Shown piece by piece: positions 37,134 to 45,360 of a stretch of DNA of 64,000 nucleotides. The stretch is from contig NZ_JASLGE010000043.1 in the NCBI RefSeq assembly GCF_030150285.1, forward strand, positions 1-64,000, read 5' to 3'. Position numbers and translations under genes: made by a program. The notes beneath the pieces were generated by a model. It was not told the DNA's origin, did no database searches, and saw only the letters and a program-made list of their open reading frames with translations. Position 1 is the first letter of the stretch. Every line of letters begins with the position of its first letter. This stretch comes from Pseudomonas sp. Its GTDB lineage: Bacteria; Pseudomonadota; Gammaproteobacteria; Pseudomonadales; Pseudomonadaceae.

Positions 37134-37620
37134 GTTTGCGAATCCAGATCTCTACCGCCTGGTTGAGCCCGGCGATGGCCTTGTCATCGAGTGTGCACTC
37201 GGGTTTGTAAGCGCCTTCGACCAGCACCATCCAGCGGGTCAGCCCGGCGGCCGGGCAGCGGTTGTCCAGAAACGCCAGCCATTTGCGGCCATTGAGCGTG
37301 TGGCTCTGGCTGTAGGGGTAATGGTTGCGGCACAGGCGCTTGAGCAAGCCGTTGAGTTGCTGCAGCCAGGCCCCGGCGTGTGCGCCGTCGTAGGGTTTGG
37401 CAAAGCGCGCGAGTTCTTCGAGGGCGGCCATGCGCACCGGGTCCAGCGGCTGCTCGACGGGCTCTGGCGATTGGCGGCCCGGCAGGTAACGGCGCAGCCA
37501 CCACAGGCCGCCAACCACGGCGGGGATCAGTACCAGCAGCAGCCACCAGCCCGGTGCGAACGGCCATATCCCAATGGCGGGAGGGTCAATCAGCGGGTGC
37601 AAGTGCTCAAGGCCTTTCAT
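37126..37620 (-). CDS. DUF4381 family membrane protein
   Basis: 164 residues with one membrane helix near 24-44 (PGWWLLLVLIPAVVGGLWWL) and a mostly helical soluble remainder (LARFAKPYDGAHAGAWLQQLNGLLKRLC...). It lies between the DUF58 and BatA genes and overlaps both, the usual place of DUF4381 in Bat operons. Presumably an assembly partner; function unknown. Confidence 0.84.
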   Translation of the reverse strand: MKGLEHLHPLIDPPAIGIWPFAPGWWLLLVLIPAVVGGLWWLRRYLPGRQSPEPVEQPLDPVRMAALEELARFAKPYDGAHAGAWLQQLNGLLKRLCRNHYPYSQSHTLNGRKWLAFLDNRCPAAGLTRWMVLVEGAYKPECTLDDKAIAGLNQAVEIWIRKHV

Positions 37621-38561
37621 AGCGGTTTGCCGGGACGTTTGGCGTTCAGGTATTCACGCAGTTGTTCGATCATTTCGCTTTGGGTGCTGAGGGGCATCAA
37701 CAGCACCCGTAATTTTTGCGCCAGAAGCTCCCAGCGGGCAATACGTGCCTCCGCCTGGGCGCGGTAGGCCTGGCGCACATCATAGCTGAGCGTGTCCAGT
37801 TCCAGTTGGGCACCGCGTTCGGCAAAACGCAACAGCCCGGCGGCGGGCAAGGCGTGGTCCAGGGGATCGGACAGCGGTAGCAGGATCAGGTCGCAGTGAC
37901 GGGACAGCAGGCTCAGTTGTTGCTCGGCGGCATCGGTCAGGGCCCGTTCATCGCAGATGACGATCACCAGGCTGCCGGGGCGCAGCACTTCACGGGCCCG
38001 AATCAGGGCCATGCCCAGCGCATCGCGGTCGGACTGCACTTCGGTGTGCAGCGACTGGTTAACCCTTACCAGCCGGTTGAGCAGTTGCAGCAGGCTTTGT
38101 TTACTGCGCCGGGGTTTAATCTCGTAATGCTCATGGTCGCCGTACACCAACCCGCCGACACGGTCGTTATGGCCCAACGCCGCCCAGCCGATCAGGCTGG
38201 CCGCCTGGGCGGCCAGCACCGATTTAAACATCAGGCCCGAACCAAAAAACAACCGGCGGCTTTGCTCGGCCAAGATGAAAATCGGCCGCTCGCGTTCTTC
38301 ATGAAACAGCTTGGTGTGCGGTTCCTGGGTGCGCGCCGTCACCCGCCAATCGATGGTGCGTACATCGTCCCCGGCCTGGTACACCCGCACCTGATCGAAA
38401 TCGACCCCGCGCCCGCGCAGTTTTGAGTGGTGCAAGCCCACCAGCGGGCTGCGCTGGCCGGGCGAGGAAAATAATTGCACTTCGCGCACCCGATGGCGCA
38501 TCTCGATCAGTTCGGCGAGGGTGACGCGGATACCGGGTTCGGCGGGCAAGGGGGTGGTCAT
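37617..38561 (-). CDS. DUF58 family protein
   Basis: 314 residues, cytoplasmic. The family signature is plain: VRVYQAGDDVRTIDWRVTART, then LFHEERERPIFILAEQS. DUF58 proteins have a VWA-like fold and follow MoxR ATPases, which are thought to remodel them. Here the moxR stop is only three bases upstream. The position of a VWA metal motif reads AEQSRRLFF, so it is probably not a classical MIDAS. Confidence 0.9.
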   Translation of the reverse strand: MTTPLPAEPGIRVTLAELIEMRHRVREVQLFSSPGQRSPLVGLHHSKLRGRGVDFDQVRVYQAGDDVRTIDWRVTARTQEPHTKLFHEERERPIFILAEQSRRLFFGSGLMFKSVLAAQAASLIGWAALGHNDRVGGLVYGDHEHYEIKPRRSKQSLLQLLNRLVRVNQSLHTEVQSDRDALGMALIRAREVLRPGSLVIVICDERALTDAAEQQLSLLSRHCDLILLPLSDPLDHALPAAGLLRFAERGAQLELDTLSYDVRQAYRAQAEARIARWELLAQKLRVLLMPLSTQSEMIEQLREYLNAKRPGKPL

Positions 38562-38564
38562 CGG

Positions 38565-39524
38565 TCAGGCAACGGCCACGACATCGAGGATGCGCTGCAC
38601 CACGCGGTCCTGGTCGATCCCGGCGGCTTCGGCTTCGAACGACAAAATGATCCGGTGGCGCAACACATCGAACAGCACCGCCTGAATGTCTTCGGGGCTG
38701 ACGAAATCACGGCCGGCCAGCCAAGCATGGGCGCGAGCGCAACGGTCCAGAGCAATCGAGCCGCGCGGGCTGGCCCCGTAGGCAATCCAGTCGGCCATTT
38801 CGGGGTCGAATTTACCCGGGGTGCGGGTGGCCATGATCAGTTGCACCAGGTATTCCTCCACGGCATCGGCCATGTATAGCCCGAGGATTTCCTTGCGCGC
38901 CGCAAAAATCGCCTGCTGGCTGACCCGGCGTTCGGGTTTGGTTTCGCCATTAAGGGCTTCGCCACGGGCCTGTTGCAGAATGCGCCGCTCAACCGCTGCG
39001 TCGGGGAAGCCGATTTTAACGTGCATCAAAAACCGGTCGAGCTGGGCTTCGGGTAGTGGGTAGGTCCCTTCCTGCTCAATCGGGTTTTGCGTGGCCATCA
39101 CCAAAAACAGCGGCGACAGCTCATAGGTGCTGCGCCCGACACTGACCTGGCGCTCGGCCATCGCTTCCAGCAAAGCGGACTGCACCTTGGCCGGAGCACG
39201 GTTGATTTCGTCCGCCAACACCAGGTTGTGGAAGATCGGCCCCTGCTGGAACACAAAGCTGCCGGTTTCGGGGCGGTAAATTTCGGTACCGGTGATGTCG
39301 GCTGGTAACAGGTCGGGGGTGAACTGAATGCGATGGAACTGCGCTTCTATCCCTTCGGCCAATTCTTTAATGGCTTTGGTCTTGGCCAACCCGGGCGCGC
39401 CCTCCACCAGCATATGGCCGTCGGCCAGCAAGGCAATCAGCAGGCGGTCGATGAGTTTTTCCTGACCGAGAATCTGCGTTGAGAGAAAGGTTCGCAGCGC
39501 GAGCAGCGCTTCACGATGTTCCAT
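38565..39524 (-). CDS. MoxR-family AAA+ ATPase
   Basis: 319 residues. Walker A is GAPGLAKTKA near residue 42 and Walker B is LADEINRAPAKVQS near 106, with sensor segments ATQNPIEQEGTYPLPEAQLDRF. It is the first gene of the leftward Bat operon. MoxR ATPases act as chaperones that mature or activate VWA-containing partners, here probably DUF58, BatA and BatB/C. The start region borders the fimbrial locus. Confidence 0.95.
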   Translation of the reverse strand: MEHREALLALRTFLSTQILGQEKLIDRLLIALLADGHMLVEGAPGLAKTKAIKELAEGIEAQFHRIQFTPDLLPADITGTEIYRPETGSFVFQQGPIFHNLVLADEINRAPAKVQSALLEAMAERQVSVGRSTYELSPLFLVMATQNPIEQEGTYPLPEAQLDRFLMHVKIGFPDAAVERRILQQARGEALNGETKPERRVSQQAIFAARKEILGLYMADAVEEYLVQLIMATRTPGKFDPEMADWIAYGASPRGSIALDRCARAHAWLAGRDFVSPEDIQAVLFDVLRHRIILSFEAEAAGIDQDRVVQRILDVVAVA

Positions 39525-39785
39525 CGATGACTGTCCTAAAAAGGAGACCTTGGGCGTAAGAATTATGCCGGGGCTGGGGGCGATACTTTAATCCATTGCA
39601 GGCCTGTCGGACTAATGGCTGGGGGGCTTTTTTGCGCAAATAAACGAAATGGACAGGGTTGTTGAGAATGGTACGCATCTGTCTCGCCGGCGAGTGCGTG
39701 CTTGGGTGGTCAGAGGTGCGCAAGCAGGGGGCGGGCCTAGAGTGGACGCCTAAGCGGTAGTCGCTATTTAAAGCCGCCAACTATC
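39525..39785. other. Intergenic region between moxR and the fimbrial locus
   Basis: This should hold the leftward moxR promoter. I see no gene and no clear promoter match. With the regulatory module that follows it makes up the 412-base gap before the first subunit gene. Confidence 0.4.
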
Positions 39786-39879
39786 TGTAGGTGTATTCCT
39801 ACAGCTCTCTAAGCCTATCCTTACTAATGCGTAGGGTTAGTTTGATGTTTGCTGTAGGTGTTTGTAGGTAAAGTTCGCC
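39786..39879 (+). promoter_or_regulatory. TGTAGG-rich control module upstream of fimbrial subunit 1
   Basis: TGTAGG (39786-39791) and CCTACA (39798-39803) form a palindrome. CGTAGGGTTAGT starts at 39830, CTGTAGGT at 39852, and a further TTTGTAGGTAAAGTT follows. The whole arrangement recurs at 44095 with identical spacing. The ATG is 151 bases after the first TGTAGG. The half-site resembles those bound by NarL/BvgA/EvgA-type response regulators; the binder is inference. Confidence 0.65.
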
Positions 39880-39936
39880 GCATGTTGCAAACAACCTAAG
39901 TTCTCATCCACGCAATTATGAATAAGGTAAACGATC

Positions 39937-40671
39937 ATGAAAGGCAAATTTAACGGTTCCATGAAAAAAAATCTGACACTCTCGGCCTGTGCATTGGCGA
40001 TGTTGGCGGCCACTTCAATGCCTGCTCTGGCTGAGAGTGTTGAGTTGGCAGTTAAAGGCACTATCATCCCGGCGGCGTGCACGCCTAGCATTACGGGCGA
40101 GATGAATTATGGCAATGTGACGGCGGAACAGTTGAGTGCGACTGATTACACCGTACTGGATAAAAAAGAAGTGGACTTCGCGATTAACTGCGATGCGCCG
40201 GTTAAAGTGGCTATTAAAGCGATTAATGGCCAGCCAGGCACGGTAGCGGGTGGGAGCTCTGTGGTTACAGATGGCAGTCAAAAATCTCCAGTTGATCTTT
40301 TGGGTATGGCAAGACCACAAATCGTCGGTTTGGGTGTTGATGAGGGCGATAAAAATATTGGTGGGTATGCTGTTGGTCTGGTTGCCTCAGGGTTGTCAGC
40401 GGACGGTCAGGGTTTGACAGTCAAAATAAATCATGATGGGACAGGTCGCGACTGGGGCGTCACTGGAGGTGATATTGTTTCTTTATTTATGAATACAGTC
40501 ACCCACCCTATTTACTCATGGTCGGCTTCACCTGGCGCTAATCCAGGTGCAATTAAAGACCTCACTGGCAAGTTGGCAGTCCAGGCGTATCTGAACAATA
40601 CTGATGAACTTAAGGTTGATAAGGCCGTCCAGTTGAACGGCTTGACCACGATTGAATTGGTTTACTTGTAA
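39937..40671 (+). CDS. DUF1120 fimbrial subunit 1
   Basis: 244 residues. The signal peptide ends at about residue 32 (MPALA/ES). The mature part opens with VELAVKGTIIPAACTP, with C48 and C85 placed like the pilin disulfide, and ends TTIELVYL: alternating hydrophobic residues and a penultimate tyrosine, as chaperone-usher pilins have. DUF1120 is a family of unknown function that includes GltF, as I recall. AAGG precedes the ATG at 39937; an internal ATG at 39961 is possible. Its 5' half is nearly identical to subunit 2. Preceded by the TGTAGG module, it is probably a major or accessory subunit. Confidence 0.82.
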   Translation: MKGKFNGSMKKNLTLSACALAMLAATSMPALAESVELAVKGTIIPAACTPSITGEMNYGNVTAEQLSATDYTVLDKKEVDFAINCDAPVKVAIKAINGQPGTVAGGSSVVTDGSQKSPVDLLGMARPQIVGLGVDEGDKNIGGYAVGLVASGLSADGQGLTVKINHDGTGRDWGVTGGDIVSLFMNTVTHPIYSWSASPGANPGAIKDLTGKLAVQAYLNNTDELKVDKAVQLNGLTTIELVYL

Positions 40672-40675
40672 GTGT

Positions 40676-40720
40676 GTGGGTCGCGTTATAGATTGAATAT
40701 TGTTCTGTGGCGCGACCCAC
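40676..40720 (+). other. Long stem-loop between subunit genes 1 and 2
   Basis: GTGGGTCGCG (40676-40685) and CGCGACCCAC (40711-40720) are perfect ten-base arms around 25 bases. It starts four bases after the stop codon. No T-run follows, so partial termination or protection of the upstream mRNA is plausible; both would make subunit 1 more abundant than subunit 2. Confidence 0.65.
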
Positions 40721-40726
40721 GATTCT

Positions 40727-40800
40727 CTGTTTGAATGAACTTATCTTGATTTGACTGTGAAAGCGGCATTGCTGTTTTTAACTGTCTTTAATGAATGAGC
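40727..40800 (+). promoter_or_regulatory. TTTGAAT / TAATGAATGAG leader of subunit 2
   Basis: TTTGAAT (40730-40736) lies 59 bases before TAATGAATGAG (40789-40799), itself preceded by ACTGTCT. The same two words at nearly the same spacing precede subunits 4 and 6. The ATG follows 11 bases after the last G. Confidence 0.55.
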
Positions 40801-40809
40801 GAGAGCGAA

Positions 40810-41517
40810 ATGAAAAACTTCAAGCTGTCTTTTTGCGCCGTGACCTTGATGGCCGTTACTTCCACACAGGCTATGGCTGAAAGTGTTGAGCTGGCTGTTA
40901 AAGGCACTATCATCCCGGCGGCGTGCACGCCTAGCATTACGGGCGAGATTAATTATGGCAATGTGACGGCGGAACAGTTGAGTGCGACTGCTTACACCGT
41001 GCTGGATAAAAAAGAAGTGGACTTCGCGATTAACTGCGATGCGCCGGTTAAAGTGGCTATCAGGACCATTAATGGGCAGCCTGGTACGGTGGCGGGTGGC
41101 GGGCCAATCTTGGCAAATACCAGTCAGCAATCGCCAGTTAATCTTTTGGGTATGGCAACCCCCACTGTCGTTGGCTTGGGTGTTGACGGTGAGGCCCCTA
41201 TTGGTGGGTATGCGGTTGGTCTTGTTACGGCTGGTATGATAGCGGACACCGTTGCTGCCGAACCTTTATACAGCGTAGACGCCGGTAGCAACTGGAGTGC
41301 GTCGGTTAACACTATTTCTAATCTGTACAGAGCTACCACGGCAGGTACTGCGTTGCTGTATTCATGGAACAAGGCTGATGGGTTGGCACCTGCTGCGATC
41401 AAGGATTATTCCGCCAAGCTGGCTGTTCAAGCTTTTCTGAATAAAAAGCCAGAGCTTGATACCAACAAAGCTATCCAATTAAATGGTTTGACCACGATTG
41501 AATTGGTTTACCTGTAA
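40810..41517 (+). CDS. DUF1120 fimbrial subunit 2
   Basis: 235 residues. Signal peptide to about residue 23 (TQAMA/ES), C39 and C76, C-terminal TTIELVYL. An in-frame ATG at 40795 exists, but the leader shared with subunits 4 and 6 puts the start at 40810; in subunit 4 the upstream ATG is out of frame. A 164-base block (40897-41060) differs from subunit 1 at only three positions while the 3' halves diverge, pointing to recent duplication or gene conversion. Confidence 0.82.
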   Translation: MKNFKLSFCAVTLMAVTSTQAMAESVELAVKGTIIPAACTPSITGEINYGNVTAEQLSATAYTVLDKKEVDFAINCDAPVKVAIRTINGQPGTVAGGGPILANTSQQSPVNLLGMATPTVVGLGVDGEAPIGGYAVGLVTAGMIADTVAAEPLYSVDAGSNWSASVNTISNLYRATTAGTALLYSWNKADGLAPAAIKDYSAKLAVQAFLNKKPELDTNKAIQLNGLTTIELVYL

Positions 41518-41661
41518 GTAGCAAGTCTTGAGGGTGGATTGTTTTCTGGGTTCGGTACACCTTCTTTTCGAACGAAGATTCGGCGAGGCGAGAGCGGGCG
41601 GGGTTGCGAAAATATTCAGAACTCAGTGGTTTTTACAGGTGCCTTTAATTTATTAGTGGTG

Positions 41662-42369
41662 ATGATGAAAGTTTTCAAATTGTCTGCGCACACACTGGTC
41701 ATGCTGATAGTCATATCCGAGCCCGCTCAGGCGGGCAGTGTCGATTTAAGCGTTAAAGGTAGTATTAACCCAGCGGCGTGTGCAGTTAGGTTGAGCATGG
41801 GGGATTACTTTGAGTATGATTTGTCGGAAGTGGAGTTGAGTGAAACTGACTTCACCGTGCTGGATAAAAAGGAGCTTGATTTCGCCATTGAGTGTGCCGC
41901 GCCTGTAAAAGTAGCCATTCAGGCGATCAATAATCGGCCGGGTACAGTTGCAGGGGGCATAGAGACGGGGCCCTCCAATACAGCGACTGTTCCCGTCCAG
42001 CTGTGGGGGCCCATTTACTCAAGAGTCGTTGGTCTTGGCGGTGACATGTACAAGGTTGGGGGGTATGCGATTGGGCTGGTGACGGACAGCCTGTTGGACG
42101 GTACCCAAGCTATGCAAGTGCAGGTAAACACTACAAATGACGTTAAATGGACAGGGTTTTCCGGGGATATAGTGGGGTTGTATGGTGATAATTATGTCAA
42201 CAAAACATCTTGGGCTCACAGTAATTTACCCGTGTTTGGACCGTCGGCTATCAAACATTTGACTGCAAAGCTGGTGATTCAAGCTTATCTGAATAAGTCG
42301 GTTGAGATGGACCTGACCAAGCCCATTGTCCTTGATGGCTCGACCACCCTCGAACTGGTGTATTTATAA
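41662..42369 (+). CDS. DUF1120 fimbrial subunit 3
   Basis: About 235 residues, starting at ATG 41662 or 41665; the longer open frame upstream has no signal peptide at its start and looks noncoding. Signal peptide ends AQA/GS. Two cysteines (39 and 77 counted from 41665) and a C-terminal TTLELVYL keep the pilin pattern, but the central part is the most divergent of the six (SMGDYFEYDLSEVELSE). It has neither of the two shared upstream modules and a weak ribosome site, so it may depend on read-through from subunit 2. Confidence 0.8.
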   Translation: MMKVFKLSAHTLVMLIVISEPAQAGSVDLSVKGSINPAACAVRLSMGDYFEYDLSEVELSETDFTVLDKKELDFAIECAAPVKVAIQAINNRPGTVAGGIETGPSNTATVPVQLWGPIYSRVVGLGGDMYKVGGYAIGLVTDSLLDGTQAMQVQVNTTNDVKWTGFSGDIVGLYGDNYVNKTSWAHSNLPVFGPSAIKHLTAKLVIQAYLNKSVEMDLTKPIVLDGSTTLELVYL

Positions 42370-43033
42370 AGTGCCAGGTGTGATCTGCTGGTCTTGGATC
42401 ATTCCCTTCGCGTGTTAGCTTGAGATCGATGGGTAGCAGGGGGTGGAGGAAACAATAGTCATGCAGCATCACTGAGCGCAGACACCTTTCGTGCACAGCC
42501 TGATCTCTGTTTGAAATTGCGTATCGGTCCTGTTACCCATTCAAATGCTCACCGGCCTGGGAGAGCGTCGCCTGACAGGCGCTCGCTCTATGCAAAGAGA
42601 TGAAGCGGGGTCTCTATGCCCCGATGGACCGGCTTGGCACACCCTTCTGTTGTTAAATATCCAAGGCGATTTTACTGCATTTGAATATTAAAATTCCGCC
42701 AGATCGCTGTTGGGGTGTGGTGGTTACACTGTTTGAATAGGTTGATGTCAATGCGGTGATACTCAGGTTGTTTGTACTTAATCACTATTAATGGTTGATA
42801 TGGCTCTCGCAAAGCTTACAGAACGTAGCTATTATTCTATTGACTGATTAGGTGCCCTGCGAAATATTTTCACTTTTTCTGATGTTCGCTCGAAAATATT
42901 TTATGCAGCGACTAAAGTTCATCGTGGGCCTCCGAGAGTGGGGTGTGCGGTTGTAGTCATTTTTAAAAGTGTTTCACTCATTTGAATCAATAAAGGTTGG
43001 TGAGCTGGATGCGTCAGGGCTCCCATCCCTTCC
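42370..43033. other. AT-rich intergenic region with small hairpins, no gene seen
   Basis: Nearly 700 bases between subunits 3 and 4 without a convincing gene. AGAGCG...CGCTCT around 42572-42597 and CGGGG/CCCCG (42606-42623) can fold, neither with a T-run. ACTGTTTGAATA at 42728 recurs at 45073 ahead of subunit 6. TCATTTGAAT at 42978 belongs to the shared leader. Lines around 42781 are only about 35 percent GC. A short minus-strand frame at 42251-42496 has no supporting signal. Remains of a lost subunit are possible but I could not recognise any. Confidence 0.5.
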
Positions 43034-43052
43034 ACTGTCGCTAATGAATGAG
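42978..43052 (+). promoter_or_regulatory. TTTGAAT / TAATGAATGAG leader of subunit 4
   Basis: TCATTTGAAT (42978-42987), then ACTGTCGCTAATGAATGAG (43034-43052), ATG at 43064. Spacing TTTGAAT to TAATG is 61 bases, the same as before subunit 6. Confidence 0.6.
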
Positions 43053-43063
43053 TAACCATTGTC

Positions 43064-43774
43064 ATGAACTATAAGCGCGTTATTGTTGGCTGTGTGGCCA
43101 TTCTGATCGCTCATTCCATGTTGGCTCAGGCTGAAAGCGTGGATTTGCGAGTGACAGGTACACTCATTCCCGGGGCTTGCACGCCCACGTTGAGCGGCGA
43201 AGGCGTAATTGATTATGGTTACATTACGGCCGACAAATTGAGTCTGGATTCGTATACCGCCCTAGACGTCAAATCGTTGGCATTTACCATCATCTGTTCA
43301 GCTCCCGCCAAAGTCGCCATAAAAGCAATCAACGGCCGCCCGGGCACAGTTGCCGGTGCGACTGAAGTCGGGCCCTCGCATGCGGCATCATCGCCGGTTG
43401 TGTTATTTGATGGGATTATTCAAACGGTTGTAGGGCTGGGTCTTAGTGGTTCGACGCCCATTGGCGGTTATTCGGTAAGAGCTGTGCCAGGCAGTTTTAA
43501 GGCCGACGGCAATGACGTGGTCAATATCTGGCAGAATTCTGATAACGATCCGGATAATTGGGATCTTACCGCAAGTAATGTCAGTTTATACACGCTTAAT
43601 GCGGTGGCTCGTTATATTTCCTGGGCCGAATCTGGAGTCGGTCTTCCGTTGGCTTTTACGGTGCTTAATGGTCAGCTTGAAGTTCAAGCTTATATTAATA
43701 AACTTGAAGACCTTGATGTGAATGGTGCTATTCAGTTGGATGGTCAGAGCACCATTGAGATCGTTTACTTGTGA
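43064..43774 (+). CDS. DUF1120 fimbrial subunit 4
   Basis: 236 residues. Signal peptide to about residue 23 (MLAQA/ES), mature start VDLRVTGTLIPGACTP, C39 and C78, C-terminal STIEIVYL. It has exactly the length of subunit 6 and shares long runs with it (DGNxVVNIWQNSDN, LNGQLEVQAYINKLE, QLDGQSTIEIVYL), so the two are a close paralogue pair distinct from subunits 1 and 2. Its own leader suggests independent expression. Confidence 0.82.
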   Translation: MNYKRVIVGCVAILIAHSMLAQAESVDLRVTGTLIPGACTPTLSGEGVIDYGYITADKLSLDSYTALDVKSLAFTIICSAPAKVAIKAINGRPGTVAGATEVGPSHAASSPVVLFDGIIQTVVGLGLSGSTPIGGYSVRAVPGSFKADGNDVVNIWQNSDNDPDNWDLTASNVSLYTLNAVARYISWAESGVGLPLAFTVLNGQLEVQAYINKLEDLDVNGAIQLDGQSTIEIVYL

Positions 43775-44094
43775 TGTGTATGTTGTTTCAGCGTTTGCAA
43801 ACCATGCTGTGATTTACATGAGTGCCGGCGTTGGTTTTTTGAGTGCTTGTTTTCAACCCATACATCATGCGCTACCCCGGCCGTTTTCTTGCTTGCGTTC
43901 ACTTTTCCTGATCTTCGCTAAACCTTGGATTTCTGTGGTTAACGTTGAAGAGAACGGTTAGCGCGCGGTTTGAAACTGAAACGATAGTGCCTGATAGTGC
44001 CAGGCGCGGGTCAAAGACCTGGGCGTTTTGAGAAAAGTATGCTTCTGTCGTGATGATGCCCTGTCCAAGCCCTTCCGATGTGCCTGAGCAGAAA
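43775..44094. other. Intergenic region after subunit 4
   Basis: About 320 bases with no supported gene; small frames on both strands overlap here but lack ribosome sites and family character. It leads into the TGTAGG module for subunit 5. Confidence 0.4.
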
Positions 44095-44190
44095 TGTAGG
44101 TTTATCCCTACAAGCGCGTAGCTCAACACCTACATTCTCGTAGGGTTAGTCCGATATGTACTGTAGGTATTTGTAGGTAAAGTTTACCAA
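44095..44190 (+). promoter_or_regulatory. TGTAGG-rich control module upstream of fimbrial subunit 5
   Basis: TGTAGG (44095-44100), CCTACA (44107-44112), CGTAGGGTTAGT (from 44139), CTGTAGGT (44161) and TTTGTAGGTAAAGTT match the module before subunit 1. Offsets from the first TGTAGG are identical (12, 44 and 66 bases), and 151 bases to the ATG at 44246. Bases between the words differ, so the words are under selection. An extra CACCTACA occurs at 44127-44134. Confidence 0.68.
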
Positions 44191-44245
44191 ATATTATCGC
44201 AGCATGATTTTTTTAATTCAGGCAGGTTGGCAAGGGTGAATGACT

Positions 44246-44986
44246 ATGCATTTAAAAGGCAACGTTTTTTTCAGTAGGGTACTTAAGGTGTCTATTTTCA
44301 AATTAGCCATGTTGGCAGCTATTTCCATGCCGGCAATGGCTGAAAATGTAGACTTGAGAGTAGAAGGTACCATCATTCCAGCGGCGTGCACGCCGGGTAT
44401 TAGTGGCGATATTGATTTCGGGTATATTACGGCTGATAAGCTGAGCAAAACTGAGTTCACGGTTTTGGAACAAAAGGAATTTGATTTTACTATTAAGTGT
44501 GATGCGCCGGTTAAAGTCGCCATTAAAGCGCTTAATGGTCGCCCGGGCTCGGTAGCGGGCGCAGTGGAATCGGGCCCCAACAGTACGGCAGTTTCGCCGG
44601 TGGGGTTACTGGGCATTGACGTGATTACTGTGGCAGGTCTGGGTACTTCGGGGGGGAAGAATATCGGCGGATACGCAGTCGCAGTGATCAATAATACGCT
44701 GATGGCAGATGGCAAGGAACTCTTTTTCAAAATTCATTCTTTTGCTGATACGTGGGCAGCCTTTCCGCCTGGAACGGTATCGCCTCTTTATTATCTCTAC
44801 TATGTCCCCGGAGGGATATTGACATATTCATGGGGTGACTCGGCGACGATACACACTCCGATAGCTATCACCAACCTCAGTGCAAAGTTTGCGGTTCAAG
44901 CGTACTTGAACAATACCACTGAGTTGGATACCAACAGTGCCGTTCAGTTGGATGGCATGACCACCCTTGAGTTGGTTTATCTGTAA
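44246..44986 (+). CDS. DUF1120 fimbrial subunit 5
   Basis: 246 residues from the ATG at 44246. The in-frame ATG at 44240 is only three bases from AAGGG, and 44246 restores the same module-to-start distance as subunit 1. Signal peptide ends MPAMA/EN. Mature start VDLRVEGTIIPAACTP, C48 and C85, C-terminal TTLELVYL. It combines subunit-1 features (extended N-terminus, upstream module) with the ITADKLS segment of subunit 4, so it may be a hybrid or an intermediate in the duplication history. Confidence 0.82.
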   Translation: MHLKGNVFFSRVLKVSIFKLAMLAAISMPAMAENVDLRVEGTIIPAACTPGISGDIDFGYITADKLSKTEFTVLEQKEFDFTIKCDAPVKVAIKALNGRPGSVAGAVESGPNSTAVSPVGLLGIDVITVAGLGTSGGKNIGGYAVAVINNTLMADGKELFFKIHSFADTWAAFPPGTVSPLYYLYYVPGGILTYSWGDSATIHTPIAITNLSAKFAVQAYLNNTTELDTNSAVQLDGMTTLELVYL

Positions 44987-45331
44987 TCAGGCGCATCAGC
45001 TTCTGCTGGCGGACGTTTACTTCATTTGAGTGTGGCGGGCCGGGTGAATTGTGTAAGGGTGCGCGGCATTCCACTGTTTGAATAAGTCTATACTCGCCGG
45101 GTTTAACATGATGTTGCCAGCTAATTTGTCGTGCGAAGGGTTGGTGCGGCGCAGTATGAATTTTATTAGCCAAAAATTGAGAGCTCGACTACTGTTTAAG
45201 TCAGTGTTGGGTTTTTTGAAATGTTATTTTAACGATTAGGGATGGTCGGCTTTTTGTTGTTTGCCCGTGATTGATTCATTTGAATATGAGCGATGCACGT
45301 AGTCACGAACAACAGATTTGATCAAGGCTTG
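44987..45331. other. Intergenic region between subunits 5 and 6
   Basis: No gene seen. ACTGTTTGAATA (45073-45084) repeats the word at 42728. TCATTTGAAT (45276-45285) is the first half of the subunit 6 leader. The sequence becomes AT-rich after 45160. Confidence 0.45.
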
Positions 45332-45350
45332 ACTGTCGTTAATGAATGAG
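45276..45350 (+). promoter_or_regulatory. TTTGAAT / TAATGAATGAG leader of subunit 6
   Basis: TCATTTGAAT (45276-45285), then ACTGTCGTTAATGAATGAG (45332-45350), ATG at 45361. Same order and spacing as before subunit 4. Confidence 0.6.
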
Positions 45351-45360
45351 TGATTACGTC

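Noticed and set aside
42251..42496. Minus-strand frame of 81 codons after subunit 3
   Set aside because: Overlaps the end of subunit 3, lacks a ribosome site and has no protein-like pattern.
43722..43961. Plus-strand frame of 79 codons overlapping the end of subunit 4
   Set aside because: Out of frame with subunit 4, no start signal, and composition unlike a real small protein despite some hydrophobic residues.
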